A stretch of 5,185 nucleotides of DNA from Desulfobacterales bacterium (GTDB taxonomy: Bacteria; Desulfobacterota; Desulfobacteria; Desulfobacterales; C00003106). Below are positions 4,646 through 5,185 of this stretch, in pieces (position 1 is the first letter of the stretch; each line of letters begins with the position of its first letter). The notes beneath the pieces were generated by a model. The model saw nothing but the letters and a program-made list of their open reading frames with translations. It did no database searches and was not told the DNA's origin. The stretch covers positions 1 to 5,185 of the forward strand of contig JAUWMN010000150.1 in the NCBI GenBank assembly GCA_030613165.1, written 5' to 3'. The translations under genes were made by a program, and so were the position numbers.

Positions 4646-4676
4646 TGAAAAAGTCATGCCGGATCGGAGATCCGGC
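4646..4676 (-). terminator. Possible terminator for the minus-strand gene at the window end
   Basis: GCCGGATC (4658-4665) and GATCCGGC (4669-4676) form a perfect eight-base stem around a three-base loop. On the minus strand the stem is followed by ATGACTTTTTC, a short T-run four bases after the stem, about 50 bases past the stop at 4729. On the plus strand no T-run follows, so it would be a poor terminator for the small membrane-protein gene. Confidence 0.45.
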
Positions 4677-4700
4677 CAAGACAACACAGACAGATAATAA

Positions 4701-4729
4701 GAAATTAGGGGATTGAGAAATTGAGGGAT
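4701..4729. repeat. Purine-rich short tandem repeat next to a stop codon
   Basis: GAAATTAGGGGAT (4701-4713) recurs as GAAATTGAGGGAT (4717-4729) with a 16-base period. GATTGA (4711-4716) and TCAATC (4729-4734) form a small inverted repeat. It abuts the stop codon of the minus-strand gene. Such AATTGAGGGATTGAG strings can be dispersed repeats; here only two units are present. Confidence 0.4.
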
Positions 4730-5154
4730 CAATCTTCTATCGGTATAAAAAAATTCCCCCACCAGTAGCTTCTGTCTTGACCGGTCTTAATCGGGTAAAG
4801 TACAAGGGGGATCCACTTGTTGATGTAGTATGGTTTATATTGACAAGACCTACCCTCAAGTCTCACCGTTATCACGTTCGCTGCACATTTATAGGCTCCG
4901 TAATTTGCGGGGTCTTCATCCATATAACGAACATAGGCAATGGACTTTAATTTCCTCTCGGGCAAAAACTTCCATTCCCATCCATAATTCGATTCAGTGC
5001 ATGAAAACCACCTGTAGCGCAGAAGGTCTTCTATTTGAATCTTTACAGGCCTTTTCTTTGTGCCGTCAATCTTCTTAATTACAAACCGTTTTGCGGAAGA
5101 CCGTTCGGGATTAACAAAGATTTGCCGTAGATAGTCTTGGTTGGATTTAGCCAT
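4729..5154 (-). CDS. Hypothetical protein, start uncertain (frame open to the window edge)
   Basis: From ATG 5154 the frame gives 141 residues ending GNFFIPIED. It is soluble-looking, with no signal peptide or membrane span. It is rich in aromatic residues and in Lys/Arg, with WFSCTESNYGWEWKF, a YVRYMDED stretch, three cysteines and a C-terminal WWGNFF cluster; it looks like a compact beta-rich domain. I recognise no family. No Shine-Dalgarno sequence precedes ATG 5154, and the frame stays open upstream to base 5185, with an acidic stretch (DKDAFEDNDS) just before the Met. The true gene may therefore begin outside the window and this may be its C-terminal part. It converges on the cysteine-rich/membrane-protein pair, with a possible terminator at 4646-4676. 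Confidence 0.65.
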   Translation of the reverse strand: MAKSNQDYLRQIFVNPERSSAKRFVIKKIDGTKKRPVKIQIEDLLRYRWFSCTESNYGWEWKFLPERKLKSIAYVRYMDEDPANYGAYKCAANVITVRLEGRSCQYKPYYINKWIPLVLYPIKTGQDRSYWWGNFFIPIED

Positions 5155-5185
5155 GCTGTCGTTATCTTCAAAAGCGTCCTTGTCC

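Noticed and set aside
4658..4676. Plus-strand terminator after the small membrane-protein gene.
   Set aside because: The hairpin is good, but no T-run follows on the plus strand. The T-run is on the minus-strand side.
4830..5078. Plus-strand 82-codon frame.
   Set aside because: It lies opposite the longer minus-strand frame and has no ribosome binding site. Neither strand has a recognised family here, but the longer frame is favoured.

Overview
The window looks like chromosomal DNA from an anaerobic bacterium, most likely a Desulfobacterota (deltaproteobacterial) sulfate reducer or a relative. This is an inference. It rests on a cytoplasmic-type formate dehydrogenase and on several families of short dispersed repeats that, from memory, are common in such genomes: a GTCATTCCCGCG-type palindrome with TCGTAAAAAGTC ends, an 'ACGCAGAT / GCGTTCATCCGCG' repeat and a purine-rich 'GAGCATAGAGC' repeat. 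No database search was possible.

Layout. On the minus strand, 2-1408 is the first 469 codons of a molybdenum/tungsten formate dehydrogenase catalytic subunit whose 3' end lies outside the window. Upstream of it, after a 218-base spacer holding a purine-rich imperfect inverted repeat, is a minus-strand class IV PLP enzyme of the aminodeoxychorismate lyase type (1627-2445, probable TTG start). A 29-codon reading frame with a good ribosome binding site lies just upstream of that gene (2480-2569). A divergent intergenic region of about 460 bases then leads to a plus-strand cold-shock protein gene (2910-3110), which has a long structured leader and a clear Rho-independent terminator (3129-3173).

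From about 3195 to 3560 the DNA is almost entirely repeats. There is a 163-base palindromic element whose two ends and centre share one symmetry axis (3197-3359), a solitary third copy of its end sequence, and a second inverted-repeat element (about 3406-3555). These lie directly in front of rnc (RNase III, 3596-4294). The last seven codons and stop of rnc run into another dispersed repeat (4272-4333), so rnc is bracketed by repeats. RNase III cuts double-stranded RNA, so a palindrome in its own leader could be a cleavage and autoregulation site; that is a hypothesis.

Downstream is a two-gene cassette of unrecognised function: a 64-residue cysteine-rich probable metal-binding protein (4364-4558), and a 29-residue single-span membrane protein (4555-4644) whose ATG overlaps the preceding stop as ATGA. 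The window ends with a minus-strand gene of unknown function (4729-5154), whose frame stays open to the window edge, and a possible minus-strand terminator at 4646-4676. No tRNA, rRNA, CRISPR array, intact transposase or integrase was seen.
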